Positions 56,464 through 64,000 of a stretch of 64,000 nucleotides of DNA are shown here, piece after piece. A program made the position numbers and the translations under genes. The DNA is taken from positions 124,108 to 188,107 of the forward strand of contig NZ_LMCT01000045.1 of assembly GCF_001424875.1 (NCBI RefSeq), written 5' to 3'. Under the pieces are notes generated by a model that worked only from the letters and a program-made list of their open reading frames with translations, did no database searches and was not told the DNA's origin. The number at the start of each line of letters is the position of its first letter. Within the stretch, counting starts at the first letter, position 1. The stretch is from Kitasatospora sp. Root107 (GTDB lineage: Bacteria; Actinomycetota; Actinomycetes; Streptomycetales; Streptomycetaceae).

Positions 56464-58527
56464 TCAGCCGGAGATGCTCGGCGCACCGGTCTCGATGTGC
56501 CCGGTGAACCGCTGCGACCAGCTCGGGTCGGAGCTGACCGTGACCGTGAAGTCGTACCAACCGTTCTGGTACGCCACGGCGTTGAAGTAGTCGCTGGTGT
56601 TGCCGCCGGGCTGCACGGTGTACGTCCAGGGGCCGTCCGCCCGGTAGTTGTTCGGGGTGACGGTGAAGGTCACCGCGGCGGTGCCCGCGTTGGCCAGCCG
56701 GAACCAGAGTGCGGCCTTGCCGGTGTCCGGCGCGTTGGCGTACGAGGCGGTCACGGTGACCGTCTTGCCGGCCTTGGTGGCGTCGCCCTTGAAGCGGCGC
56801 AGGAAGCGGTTCGGGCCGGTCACGCTCAGGTCGTACGGGCCGTTGCCGAAGTTGGTGCCGCAGTTGAAGAAGTCGCTGCTGCTGCCGCCCGGGTCGATGG
56901 TGTACTGCCACGGCCCGCCGCTGCGATACGCGTTCGCGTAGGCCGCAAAGTGCGCCGAACTACGGGCAGTAGCACCCTCGTTGGCCATCTTGATCCAGAC
57001 CTTCATCACGCCGCCCGAGCCGAACTCCAGGTGGTCCAGGTTGGCGTTCGGCTGGTACGGCAGCGCGCGGGCCGGGCGGGTGCCGGCCTCCTGCAGCGGC
57101 AGGGCGTTGTTGGCCGGCGCGGGGTTGGGCAGCGGGCCGCAGGTGGACTGGCCGATCACGAAGGAGGTGTCCGGCAGCGCGGGCATCCCGTACACCGGGT
57201 GGGCGAAGTCGAAGGCGCCGGTCAGGTCGCCGGTGACCTTGCGCCGCCAGGCGCTGATGTTCGGACAGCTGGCGGGCTTGCCCAGGGCGGCCGTCCAGGT
57301 CTCCAGGAAGCGCAGCACCGAGGTGTGGTCGAAGACCTCGGAGCTCACCCAACCACCGCGGCTCCAGGGCGAGATGGCCACCATCGGGACCCGGAAGCCG
57401 AGGCCGATCGGCTGGCCGTTGTAGAACTCCCCGGCGGTGCCGGTCACCGGCACCGGCGGCGGGACGTGGTCGAAGAAGCCGTCGTTCTCGTCGTAGTTCA
57501 GGAACATCACGGTGGAGTTGAAGACCGCCGGGTCGGCGTTCAGCGCGTCCATCACCAGGTGCACGAAGTGCGCGCCGTCGTTCGGCGGCGCGTACGGGTG
57601 CTCGGAGGAGGCTTCGTCGGCGACGATCCAGGAGACCTGCGGCAGCGTGCCGTTCAGCACGTCGGCGCGGATCGCGGCGGCGATGTCCTCCGGGGTCTTC
57701 CCGGTGACCCTGGGCACCGAGCCCATGCCCTTGACCTTGAGCGGGCTGCCGGCCGGGGCGTCGGTGAACTGCTTGAAGTAGGCCAGGGCGTTGTCGCCGT
57801 AGTTGTCGGCAGCGTTCTGGTAGAGCTTCCAGCTCACCCCGGCGTTCTCCAGCGCCTCGGCGTAGGTCTGCCAGCGCAGGCCGGACTCGTCACCGCCGTT
57901 GTAGGCCGGGCCGCCCGCCTTGCCCTCCGGGTCGATCTGGCCGCTCCAGTGGAAGGTCCGGTTCGGTCCGGTGGCGCTCAGCGTGGAGCTGAAGTAGGCG
58001 TCGCAGACCGTCCAGTTGTCGGCCAGCGCGTAGTGGAACGGGATGTCCTTGCGGTTCAGGTAACCGAGCGCGCGGACACTGGACTTGGCGGCCACCCAGT
58101 TGTCCATCCTGCCGGTGTTCCAGGCGCTGTGCTGGTCGTTCCAGGAGTGCGCCAGGTCGCCGCTGCACTGGGCCAGCCGCTCCGGGGTCTGGCCGCCGGC
58201 CGGGCTGGTGGCGCTGAACGCCCACGGGTACTGGCGGCCGGCGCCGTTCGGCTGGTTGAAGACGCTGTGCCCGCCGGGGATCTGGATCGCGGCCCGGTCG
58301 GCGAAGCCACGGACGCCCTTGAGCATGCCGAAGTAGTGGTCGAAGCTGCGGTTCTCCTGCATCAGCACGACGATGTGCTTCGCGTCGGTGATCGTCCCGG
58401 TCGCGTCCAGACCGAGCGTGACCGCCTCGGCCGTACCTCCGGCCACGGTGGCCGAACCCGCCACCGCCGCCCCGGCCGCCGCGCTCGCCGACAGTGCCAT
58501 GAACTTCCTACGACTCAGCTCGGACAT
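56464..58527 (-). CDS. Tat-exported phosphocholine-type phospholipase C
   Basis: A secreted phospholipase of 687 residues. The Tat leader has SRRKFMALSASAAAG. The catalytic domain is the bacterial phosphoesterase family: VVLMQENRSFDHYFGMLKGVRGF, GPNRTFHWSG, and NYDENDGFFDHVPPP, where metal/catalytic residues lie. Two tandem DUF756 beta domains follow (about 515-600 and 605-685; each contains GGPWQYTIDPGGSSSDFF or DGPWTYTVQPGGNTSDYF). It hydrolyses phosphatidylcholine-like lipids and may supply phosphate. Start ATG 58527. A candidate PHO box lies upstream at 58653-58674. Confidence 0.92.
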   Translation of the reverse strand: MSELSRRKFMALSASAAAGAAVAGSATVAGGTAEAVTLGLDATGTITDAKHIVVLMQENRSFDHYFGMLKGVRGFADRAAIQIPGGHSVFNQPNGAGRQYPWAFSATSPAGGQTPERLAQCSGDLAHSWNDQHSAWNTGRMDNWVAAKSSVRALGYLNRKDIPFHYALADNWTVCDAYFSSTLSATGPNRTFHWSGQIDPEGKAGGPAYNGGDESGLRWQTYAEALENAGVSWKLYQNAADNYGDNALAYFKQFTDAPAGSPLKVKGMGSVPRVTGKTPEDIAAAIRADVLNGTLPQVSWIVADEASSEHPYAPPNDGAHFVHLVMDALNADPAVFNSTVMFLNYDENDGFFDHVPPPVPVTGTAGEFYNGQPIGLGFRVPMVAISPWSRGGWVSSEVFDHTSVLRFLETWTAALGKPASCPNISAWRRKVTGDLTGAFDFAHPVYGMPALPDTSFVIGQSTCGPLPNPAPANNALPLQEAGTRPARALPYQPNANLDHLEFGSGGVMKVWIKMANEGATARSSAHFAAYANAYRSGGPWQYTIDPGGSSSDFFNCGTNFGNGPYDLSVTGPNRFLRRFKGDATKAGKTVTVTASYANAPDTGKAALWFRLANAGTAAVTFTVTPNNYRADGPWTYTVQPGGNTSDYFNAVAYQNGWYDFTVTVSSDPSWSQRFTGHIETGAPSISG

Positions 58528-58652
58528 CCCGCCTGCCCGTCCCTTCGGTAGCGATGTTGTGCACACACGTTGTGTCCACGACATCGTTCAGGCGGCATCT
58601 TTGTGCAGGTCGCGGCGTGGGGCCAGGACTTTCCATCAAGGCTTGTTGGATT

Positions 58653-58674
58653 GTTCAACGCGGGTTCGCGGAAC
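58653..58674. promoter_or_regulatory. Candidate PHO box
   Basis: Two adjacent 11-bp units, GTTCAACGCGG and GTTCGCGGAAC, fit the direct-repeat pattern of the streptomycete PhoP site (GTTCACC plus four bases). They lie about 125 bp upstream of the phospholipase start, a typical PhoP target class. Confidence 0.35.
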
Positions 58675-58698
58675 GAAGGCCGAATGAACGGCCGGGGA

Positions 58699-59349
58699 TC
58701 AGTCCCGCACGATGATCCCCAGGGCCTGGGCGAACTGTGGTGCCAGCTCGAAGAGTTGGCTGCTGCCGAGAATCGCGCCACGCAGACCGTGCGGGCCGTC
58801 GGCCAGACCGAGCCTGGCGGCGCCGCGCAGGTCGACCTGACGCAGGGTGGCCCCGCCGAGGCGGACCTCCTCCAGGGTGGAGCCGGGGAAGGAGAGCTCG
58901 GTCAGCCGGGCGTCGCCGAAGTCCACGTCACGCAGCAGGCAGTCCTCGAACACCACGTCGCGCAGGGTCGCGCCGCGCAGGTTGACCGCCTCCAGCTTGC
59001 ACTGCCGGAACACCACCCGGCGCAGCGCCGAGCCGTAGCAGGTCAGCCCGGCCAGTACGGTGCCGACGAAGCCGGCGTCCTGCCACTCGGTCTCGGCGCA
59101 GTCCACCGCGACCCAGCGGCTGCCCTGCACCCAGACCTCGTTGAACCGCGCCTGGCGGAGCTTGCTGCCGCTCAGCTGCACGCCGGTGAAGGCGCACTCC
59201 AGGAAGGTCGCGCCGTTCGCCGGGCCGTCCAGCTCCGGGCCCTCGAAGTGCACGGTGTCGTACCGCTCGTCCCGCCGGAGCGGCCCGCTGTGCGGGGTGA
59301 GCAGGTGCGCGTACGGCAGGTCGGCGAGCTGGTCGGGGACGGACGGCAT
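58699..59349 (-). CDS. Pentapeptide-repeat protein
   Basis: A 216-residue protein folding into a quadrilateral beta-helix: successive pentads such as ATFLE CAFTG VQLSG SKLRQ ARFNE and VNLRG ATLRD VVFED CLLRD VDFGD ARLTE. Such proteins can mimic DNA (gyrase protection) or serve as scaffolds; no specific function is assigned. ATG 59349 is chosen because GGAG lies six bases before it, whereas TTG 59361 lacks a site. Confidence 0.85.
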   Translation of the reverse strand: MPSVPDQLADLPYAHLLTPHSGPLRRDERYDTVHFEGPELDGPANGATFLECAFTGVQLSGSKLRQARFNEVWVQGSRWVAVDCAETEWQDAGFVGTVLAGLTCYGSALRRVVFRQCKLEAVNLRGATLRDVVFEDCLLRDVDFGDARLTELSFPGSTLEEVRLGGATLRQVDLRGAARLGLADGPHGLRGAILGSSQLFELAPQFAQALGIIVRD

Positions 59350-59382
59350 ATGGGTCTCCAAGCGTGACGGGTCCGGCCATCC

Positions 59383-60567
59383 TCACATCCGGGTCTGACG
59401 GGCGTGCAGGGTGACGCCCGCCGCCACCGTCGCCGCGCAGAGCAGCCCGGCTGCCAGTACACCCGATTCGCCGAGCAGCGTGCAGGCCAGTACAGCCACC
59501 GCGGCGACCGGGAGCAGCAGCAGCTGGGCCGGGCCGCGCTTGGAGTGCCGGGCGTGCAGCAGCCAGACGGTGAACAGGTAGAGCGCGGTCGGCACGGTGA
59601 CGGCGGCGGTGGCCGCCACCGCGCCGATGTGCGCCTCGCCGGTCGCGTACTCGATCGCGACCTCGAGCCCGGCGCCGATCGCGGCGGCCGAGCCGAGCAC
59701 CAGGTAGTGGCCGTAACCCCAGAGGAAGGACCGCCGGTTGGAGGTGAGGATGTGGTGCACCGGCCGGGCGAAGTAGATCCACCAGGCGGCGAAGCAGATC
59801 AGGATGCCGCCGGCCGCGAGCGGGATCAACTCGCTCAGCGCCTCGTGCTCGTCGAGCGCGGCCTGCATCGCCAGGGTGGCGGCGGAGACCGTCTCACCGA
59901 GCACGATCAGGGTGAACAGGCCGTACCGCTCGGCGATGTGTTCCGGGTGCCAGGTGCTCTGGGTGTGGAGCTCGGCCAGCGCGGGCACCGAGAGCTCGGC
60001 CAGGATGCCGAGCGGCAGGACCCAGCTGCGGGCGCTCTCCGGGACCAGCAGCATCAGGACCCAGCCGATCTGGCAGAGCGTGATGCCCGCCGCGTAGCGC
60101 AGCGCCATGGTGCGCGCGCCGCCGCTCTCGCAGGAGGCCGCGCGCAGCCACTGGGTGACCATGGCCAGGCGCATCACCACGTAGCCGACCACCGAGAGCG
60201 TGAGGTCCTGGTCGGCGAAGATCCGGGGCACCCCGGCGGCCAGGATCAGCACCCCGGTGATTTGCACCAGCGTGGTCAGCCGGTACGGCACGTCGTCCAC
60301 GTCGTACGCGGAGGCGAACCAGCTGAAGTTCATCCACGCCCACCAGATCGCGAAGAACGCGAACGCGTAGCTGTAGAGCCCGTGGCCGAGGTGACCCGCC
60401 GCCAGATCGTGGGCCAGCGCGGAGCCGGCCTGGGCGACCGCCACCACGAAGCAGAGGTCGAAGAAGAGCTCCAGGGGGGTGGCGGCCCGGTGACTCTCGG
60501 CCTTGCTCCTGGGCACCATCCGGCGGAACGGCGCCGGTTCGGTCGGGACGGCCTCGCTGCTGGTCAT
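59383..60567 (-). CDS. Low-temperature-requirement A (LtrA) family membrane protein
   Basis: A membrane protein of 394 residues with about twelve hydrophobic segments. LtrA hallmarks: RAATPLELFFDLCFVVAVAQAGSALAHDL at the N-terminus, FAFFAIWWAWMNFSWFASAYDVDDVPYRL, and ERYGLFTLIVLGETVSA. The function is unsettled in the family. ATG 60567 is the start; AGGA nine bases upstream. It ends 33 bp before the pentapeptide gene start. Confidence 0.88.
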   Translation of the reverse strand: MTSSEAVPTEPAPFRRMVPRSKAESHRAATPLELFFDLCFVVAVAQAGSALAHDLAAGHLGHGLYSYAFAFFAIWWAWMNFSWFASAYDVDDVPYRLTTLVQITGVLILAAGVPRIFADQDLTLSVVGYVVMRLAMVTQWLRAASCESGGARTMALRYAAGITLCQIGWVLMLLVPESARSWVLPLGILAELSVPALAELHTQSTWHPEHIAERYGLFTLIVLGETVSAATLAMQAALDEHEALSELIPLAAGGILICFAAWWIYFARPVHHILTSNRRSFLWGYGHYLVLGSAAAIGAGLEVAIEYATGEAHIGAVAATAAVTVPTALYLFTVWLLHARHSKRGPAQLLLLPVAAVAVLACTLLGESGVLAAGLLCAATVAAGVTLHARQTRM

Positions 60568-61087
60568 GGGTCGATCCTGACACCCCGTCACCCGTGGCGC
60601 ACGTACCACGGCGGCACGCCTTAGACCCTCCGGCAATTGGTGGGCGGCGTCGCGGCGTTGGGGCACGCACCTCGCCGGCTTCTCGTCGGTCGCCGATGCT
60701 CCGCATGGACTCCCTCCTCGGCACCGCCGAGGCACGCACCCCAACGCCGCTCCTTCATCCGCCCACCAATTGCCGGAGGGTCTTATACCCGACTTGCGCC
60801 CGTTCTGTCCCATCGTCAGCGAGAGTTGACGACGCAGTGCGCGAACCGGGTGACAGTGGCGGGTCCTCGGGCGTGCCCTCTTGGTGCTGTTCGGCGTGTC
60901 CGGTTGGACCGGATAGATTCCTCGGCAGTGCATGGACGACGCAGGCGGTCTGCGAGCAACGCGGAAGGTCAAGGCCGGTGGCGGTACACGGGGGCGGGTC
61001 AACCGCTTGCCCGTGCCGCCGGTCTCGTGATCACCGCGCTGCTCGTCAGGGCCGTCTGGCGTCCGTCACTCCGCTTCGTTCAGGACG
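60568..61087. other. Intergenic region of 520 bp holding a MITE-like element
   Basis: Between the start of the LtrA gene and the stop of the solute-binding-protein gene. The left part is a MITE-like element (60621-60785). The rest (60786-61087) contains no supported gene; a 32-codon frame starting at 60932 has no ribosome binding site. The solute-binding gene's terminator was not identified. Confidence 0.6.
60621..60785. mobile_element. MITE-like element with 24-bp terminal inverted repeats and TTA duplication
   Basis: Perfect 24-bp terminal inverted repeats (60624-60647, starting GACCCTCCGGCAATTGG, and 60759-60782, ending CCGGAGGGTC) are followed inward by a second perfect 12-bp pair (60652-60663 with 60739-60750, GCGGCGTTGGGG). 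Direct TTA triplets flank the element (60621-60623 and 60783-60785), consistent with a 3-bp target duplication. The 75-nt centre contains smaller hairpins (CCTCGGC/GCCGAGG at 60716-60732). There is no coding capacity, so it is non-autonomous; a TTA-type duplication is known for some IS5-family groups. Confidence 0.7.
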
Positions 61088-62788
61088 TCACTTCTCCCAG
61101 CCGACCTTGGTGATGTCGGTGTCCGCCAGGCTGCCCGCCCCGAAGTTGGCCAGGCCCTTGCGGACCGCCACGATGCTCGGCCGCTGGTACAGCTCGTAGG
61201 TGTGGCCCAGCTCCCAGATCTGCGCGTCGGCCTTGTTGTAGAGCTTGGCCGCCTCGGCCGGGTCGAGGGTGGCGGCGGCGGTCCGGAGCAGCTCGTCGAT
61301 CTCCGGTGTGGCCAGCTTGGAGTAGTTGCCGAACACGTTGTCGCCCTGCGGGGCACGGAAGTTGCCCACACCCGCGGAGAGCGGGAAGGAGCCGGTGTTT
61401 CGCCAGCTCGCCAGGTCGAACTTGCCCTCGTTGACGTACTTGCCGAAGTACTCCTTGCTCGGCACCTTGTCGACCGTGAGCTTCACCCCGACCTGCTGGA
61501 GCATGTTCTGCACGGCGGTGGCCAGGTCGATCTGGGCCTGGGCGGCGCCGTCGCTGAGCACGTAGTGCAGCTCCAGCGGCTGCCCGTCCTTGGTGCGCGG
61601 CTGGCCGGCCGCGCTCTCCTTCCAACCCGCCTTGTCCAGCAGCTCCTTGGCACCGGGGACGTTGAACTTGACCCAGTCGCCGGAGTTGTCCTGGTAGCCG
61701 CTCTGGTTGGTCATGAAGAGGTGGTTGCCGAGCGGCTTGAACTCCACCGGCACGCCCTGGTTGACGATCTTGATCAGCGCGGCCCGGTCCAGCGCCAGGC
61801 CGAGCGCCTGCCGGAGCGACTTGTCGGCCAGCGGCCCGTTGCCGCCGAAGGAGATGTGCACCTCGTCCCACGGCGTACCGGTCCTGATCACGCCGTCCTT
61901 GGCGTCCTTGAGCTGGCCGTACGCGGTGGCGGTGCCCGCCGAGGCGTAGTCCACCTCGTTGTTGAGGAACGCCTGGGTGATCGCCGGGCTGGCCAGCACC
62001 CGGTAGGTGATCTTGTCCAGCTTGGGCTTCGGACCCCACCATTCCGGGTTGGGCACCAGGGTGATGGTCTGCGCGGTCTTGTCGATGGTGCCGACCTTGA
62101 ACGGCCCGCCCCAGACCGGCACCTTCTCGATCCAGCCCTCGTTGAACGCCTCCGGGGTGGCGATGCCGGCCGCCGGGATCAGCGGGTTGAACAGGTTCTG
62201 CCAGTCCGCGTACGGCTTGTCGAAGGTGACCTTGACCTCCTGGGCGTCGGCGCCCTGCTCGACCGAGGAGATCTGTTCGTAGCCGGAGGAGTCGGCGATG
62301 TTGTAGGCCGGGTTCTTGCCGTTGGTGGACTCCCAGACCGCCTTGAAGTCCTGCACACCGAGCTGCTTGCCGTCCGACCACTTGGCCTTCGGGTTGATCT
62401 TGTAGGTGATCACCTGCGGCGACTTGGACGTCACCTCGGCCGAGGTCAGGTACTCCGGTACCGGGTTGAAGACACCCTTGGCGTCGGTGCGGAACAGCTT
62501 GGCCTGGGTGTAGTACATGATCTCGACCGCGTCGCCGTACCGGCCGTCCACCTGGTACGGGTTCCACTGGGTGATCCACTGCTGGAGCGGTGGGCGGAAC
62601 TCGCCGCCGTCCTTGATTCTGTCCAGTGGTTGCGGGTTGTTGTCCTCGGCGTCCTGGGTCGGCACCACGTTCTTGGCCCCGTCACCCGAGCCCGAGCCGG
62701 CCGAGCTGCAGCCGGTGACGGCCAGCGCCAGCGCGATGGCGAGGACAGCGGCGCGGCGCAGGCCGCGGGCGGTGGTGAAGGTGTCCAT
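61088..62788 (-). CDS. Family-5 solute-binding lipoprotein (oligopeptide type)
   Basis: The extracytoplasmic binding protein of a peptide/nickel-type ABC importer, 566 residues. The leader ends in the lipobox AVTGCSS. SBP_bac_5 features: VITYKINPKAKWSDGKQLGVQDFKAVWES and LPNPEWWGPKPKLDKITYRV-like segment (LVPNPEWWG). ATG 62788 has GGGGGA about eight bases upstream. It is divergent from a DppB-type permease gene, an unusual arrangement because binding protein and permease are normally in one operon. Confidence 0.9.
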   Translation of the reverse strand: MDTFTTARGLRRAAVLAIALALAVTGCSSAGSGSGDGAKNVVPTQDAEDNNPQPLDRIKDGGEFRPPLQQWITQWNPYQVDGRYGDAVEIMYYTQAKLFRTDAKGVFNPVPEYLTSAEVTSKSPQVITYKINPKAKWSDGKQLGVQDFKAVWESTNGKNPAYNIADSSGYEQISSVEQGADAQEVKVTFDKPYADWQNLFNPLIPAAGIATPEAFNEGWIEKVPVWGGPFKVGTIDKTAQTITLVPNPEWWGPKPKLDKITYRVLASPAITQAFLNNEVDYASAGTATAYGQLKDAKDGVIRTGTPWDEVHISFGGNGPLADKSLRQALGLALDRAALIKIVNQGVPVEFKPLGNHLFMTNQSGYQDNSGDWVKFNVPGAKELLDKAGWKESAAGQPRTKDGQPLELHYVLSDGAAQAQIDLATAVQNMLQQVGVKLTVDKVPSKEYFGKYVNEGKFDLASWRNTGSFPLSAGVGNFRAPQGDNVFGNYSKLATPEIDELLRTAAATLDPAEAAKLYNKADAQIWELGHTYELYQRPSIVAVRKGLANFGAGSLADTDITKVGWEK

Positions 62789-63110
62789 CAGGGGTTCCCC
62801 CGGAGAGAGTTGGTGGCCGCCAGGTGTGGCGACGCTTGATCATGGGCAGCCAAGTCGGTGTCCGGCCGAGCAGAACGTAACAGCGGATCAGTTCACGTAC
62901 CAGGGGGTCGTGTTCACACCTGATCGAATCGAAACGGGCCGCAACACTGCGGCAATACGCTGTCAGTAACCCGCTGAAACACTCTGACCTGCTGCTTAAC
63001 CGACCGGGTTGAGCGGTGTGTGTCAGAACTCTGGACGGCCGACCGGCCATGCCGTAGAACTGCTGCGCGCGAAGCTGCGTCAAATCCCCCTAGAGCGAAG
63101 GCAATTCGTC
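62789..63110. other. Divergent intergenic region of 322 bp
   Basis: Holds the presumed promoters of the solute-binding protein gene and the permease operon. Visible are a 6-bp hairpin (GCCGCA/TGCGGC around 62939-62954) and an A/T-richer stretch. No gene was seen before the leader ORF at 63111. Confidence 0.5.
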
Positions 63111-63155
63111 ATGTCGACCAGGTATACGAACCTCCCGACCGGGGGCGCGGGGTGA
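63111..63155 (+). CDS. 14-codon leader ORF overlapping the permease start
   Basis: ATG 63111 to TGA 63155 encodes MSTRYTNLPTGGAG. GAAGG lies about nine bases upstream, and its TGA overlaps the GTG start of the permease (GTGA at 63152-63155), a layout for translational coupling. Too short for family assignment. Confidence 0.45.
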   Translation: MSTRYTNLPTGGAG

Positions 63156-64000
63156 TCCGGTACCTGGCCAAACGTCTCGGTTACTACGTGATTTTGCTGA
63201 TCGTCGCGGTCTTCCTGGCGTACGCCCTCTCCAGCACCGCGCTCGGGCCCCGGAGCTACTTCGAGGCCAAGCAGCCCCGGCCCTCCGCCGCCTCGGTGGA
63301 CCGGCAGTTGACCGCGCTGAACATCAACGACCGCACGCCGGTGGTCGAACGGTTCGGCACCTGGGCCGAGGGTCTGGTGCTGCACGGCGACCTCGGCCGG
63401 ACCATCCACGACACCTCGGTGAACGAGGACTTCGGCCGCCGGATCTGGGTCTCGCTCCGGCTGCTGCTGGTCGGCAGCCTGCTCGGCATGGTGCTCGGGG
63501 TGGCGGTCGGCGCCTGGGGCGCGGTGCGGCAGTACCGCTTCTCCGACCGGGCCACCACGCTGGCCTCCTTCGTGCTGCTCTCCACCCCGGTCTTCCTGCT
63601 CGCGCTGCTGCTGAAGAACGGCGCGATCGCCGCCAAGGACGCGGCCGGCCACGAGGTGGTCCCGTTCACCGGCTACGAGACCCCGGGGCTGGCCGGTGGG
63701 CTCGGCGCCCACCTCAGCGACTGGGGGCTCCATCTGCTGCTGCCCACCCTGTCGTTGGCGCTCGGCGGGATCGCGGTCTACAGCCGCTACCAGCGCGCCA
63801 CCATGCTCGACGTGCTCGGCTCCGACTACCTGCGGACCGCCGAGGCCAAGGGCCTGACCAGGAACCGGGCGCTGATCAAGCATGGGCTGCGTACCGCGGT
63901 GATCCCGATGGCCACCATGTTCGCGTACAGCTTCCTGGGAATCTTCACCGGCGCGGCCTTCACCGAGACCATCTTCGGCTGGCACGGCATGGGGGAGTGG
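63152..64000 (+). CDS. DppB-type ABC peptide-importer permease (3' truncated)
   Basis: An inner-membrane permease of a dipeptide/oligopeptide importer; 283 codons are visible and the gene runs off the right edge. The N-terminus VIRYLAKRLGYYVILLIVAVFLAYAL, the periplasmic loop with WAEGLVLHGDLGRTI, and the EAA coupling loop DYLRTAEAKGLTRNRALIKHGLR are typical of DppB/OppB. The GTG start at 63152 overlaps the leader ORF stop. Probably followed outside the window by dppC/D/F-type genes. Confidence 0.88.
   Translation, partial: MIRYLAKRLGYYVILLIVAVFLAYALSSTALGPRSYFEAKQPRPSAASVDRQLTALNINDRTPVVERFGTWAEGLVLHGDLGRTIHDTSVNEDFGRRIWVSLRLLLVGSLLGMVLGVAVGAWGAVRQYRFSDRATTLASFVLLSTPVFLLALLLKNGAIAAKDAAGHEVVPFTGYETPGLAGGLGAHLSDWGLHLLLPTLSLALGGIAVYSRYQRATMLDVLGSDYLRTAEAKGLTRNRALIKHGLRTAVIPMATMFAYSFLGIFTGAAFTETIFGWHGMGEW

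Noticed and set aside
60932..61030. 32-codon ORF in the gap after the MITE-like element
   Set aside because: No ribosome binding site, no family signature, and composition like surrounding non-coding DNA.

Overview
The window is a stretch of a high-GC actinomycete chromosome, almost certainly Streptomycetaceae (Streptomyces or Kitasatospora type). The signs are very high third-position GC, many GTG starts with GGAGG-type ribosome binding sites, GTGA/ATGA-overlapping operons, a complete conservon (cvnA-E) ending in a CYP157-like P450, and a sortase-anchored chitin monooxygenase. No phage, integrase, plasmid or CRISPR locus was seen; the content looks like chromosomal core with some accessory pieces.

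Layout. 1-3.9 kb: the 3' part of a secreted GH18 chitinase, a Bcp peroxiredoxin, a DUF3618 protein, a GroES-like protein and a SnoaL-like protein. 4.0-6.3 kb: a bifunctional class A PBP. 6.5-9.2 kb: a three-gene ABC-2 exporter. 9.3-13.8 kb: a tightly coupled sugar cassette (aminotransferase, Gfo/Idh/MocA oxidoreductase, GT2 glycosyltransferase, nucleotide-sugar dehydrogenase) that looks able to make and transfer a 3-amino-hexuronic acid. 13.8-22.4 kb: two further Gfo/Idh/MocA oxidoreductases, a DUF445 protein, an adenosine-deaminase-family enzyme that is probably the menaquinone-pathway aminodeoxyfutalosine deaminase, a short YidC paralogue, an AA10 LPMO with a LAETG anchor, a NagD-like HAD phosphatase and uracil-DNA glycosylase.

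22.5-30.2 kb: a CoA-transferase pair (scoAB type) divergent from a six-gene overlapping operon made of a branched-chain-amino-acid-type ABC importer plus an alpha/beta hydrolase. 30.4-43.5 kb: mostly membrane and housekeeping genes (VC0807 family, CE4-like lipoprotein, DedA, luciferase-like monooxygenase, PAS-GGDEF-EAL protein, OsmC, chorismate mutase, signal peptidase I, EamA transporter, a second class A PBP, DUF427).

43.6-55.5 kb: an 11.9 kb segment bounded by two identical tRNA-Lys(CUU) genes in the same orientation. It holds metQNI, a DyP peroxidase fused to a four-bladed propeller, a divergent secreted copper-radical oxidase, and the conservon. 55.6-64.0 kb: two small membrane proteins, a Tat-exported phosphocholine-type phospholipase C, a pentapeptide-repeat protein, an LtrA-family protein, a MITE-like element with 24-bp terminal inverted repeats, and a family-5 solute-binding lipoprotein divergent from a DppB-type permease that runs off the end behind a 14-codon leader ORF.

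The observations I rate highest are the DyP-propeller fusion paired with the copper-radical oxidase, the probable re-assignment of the 'adenosine deaminase', the amino-uronate cassette, the duplicated tRNA-Lys unit and the MITE-like element.
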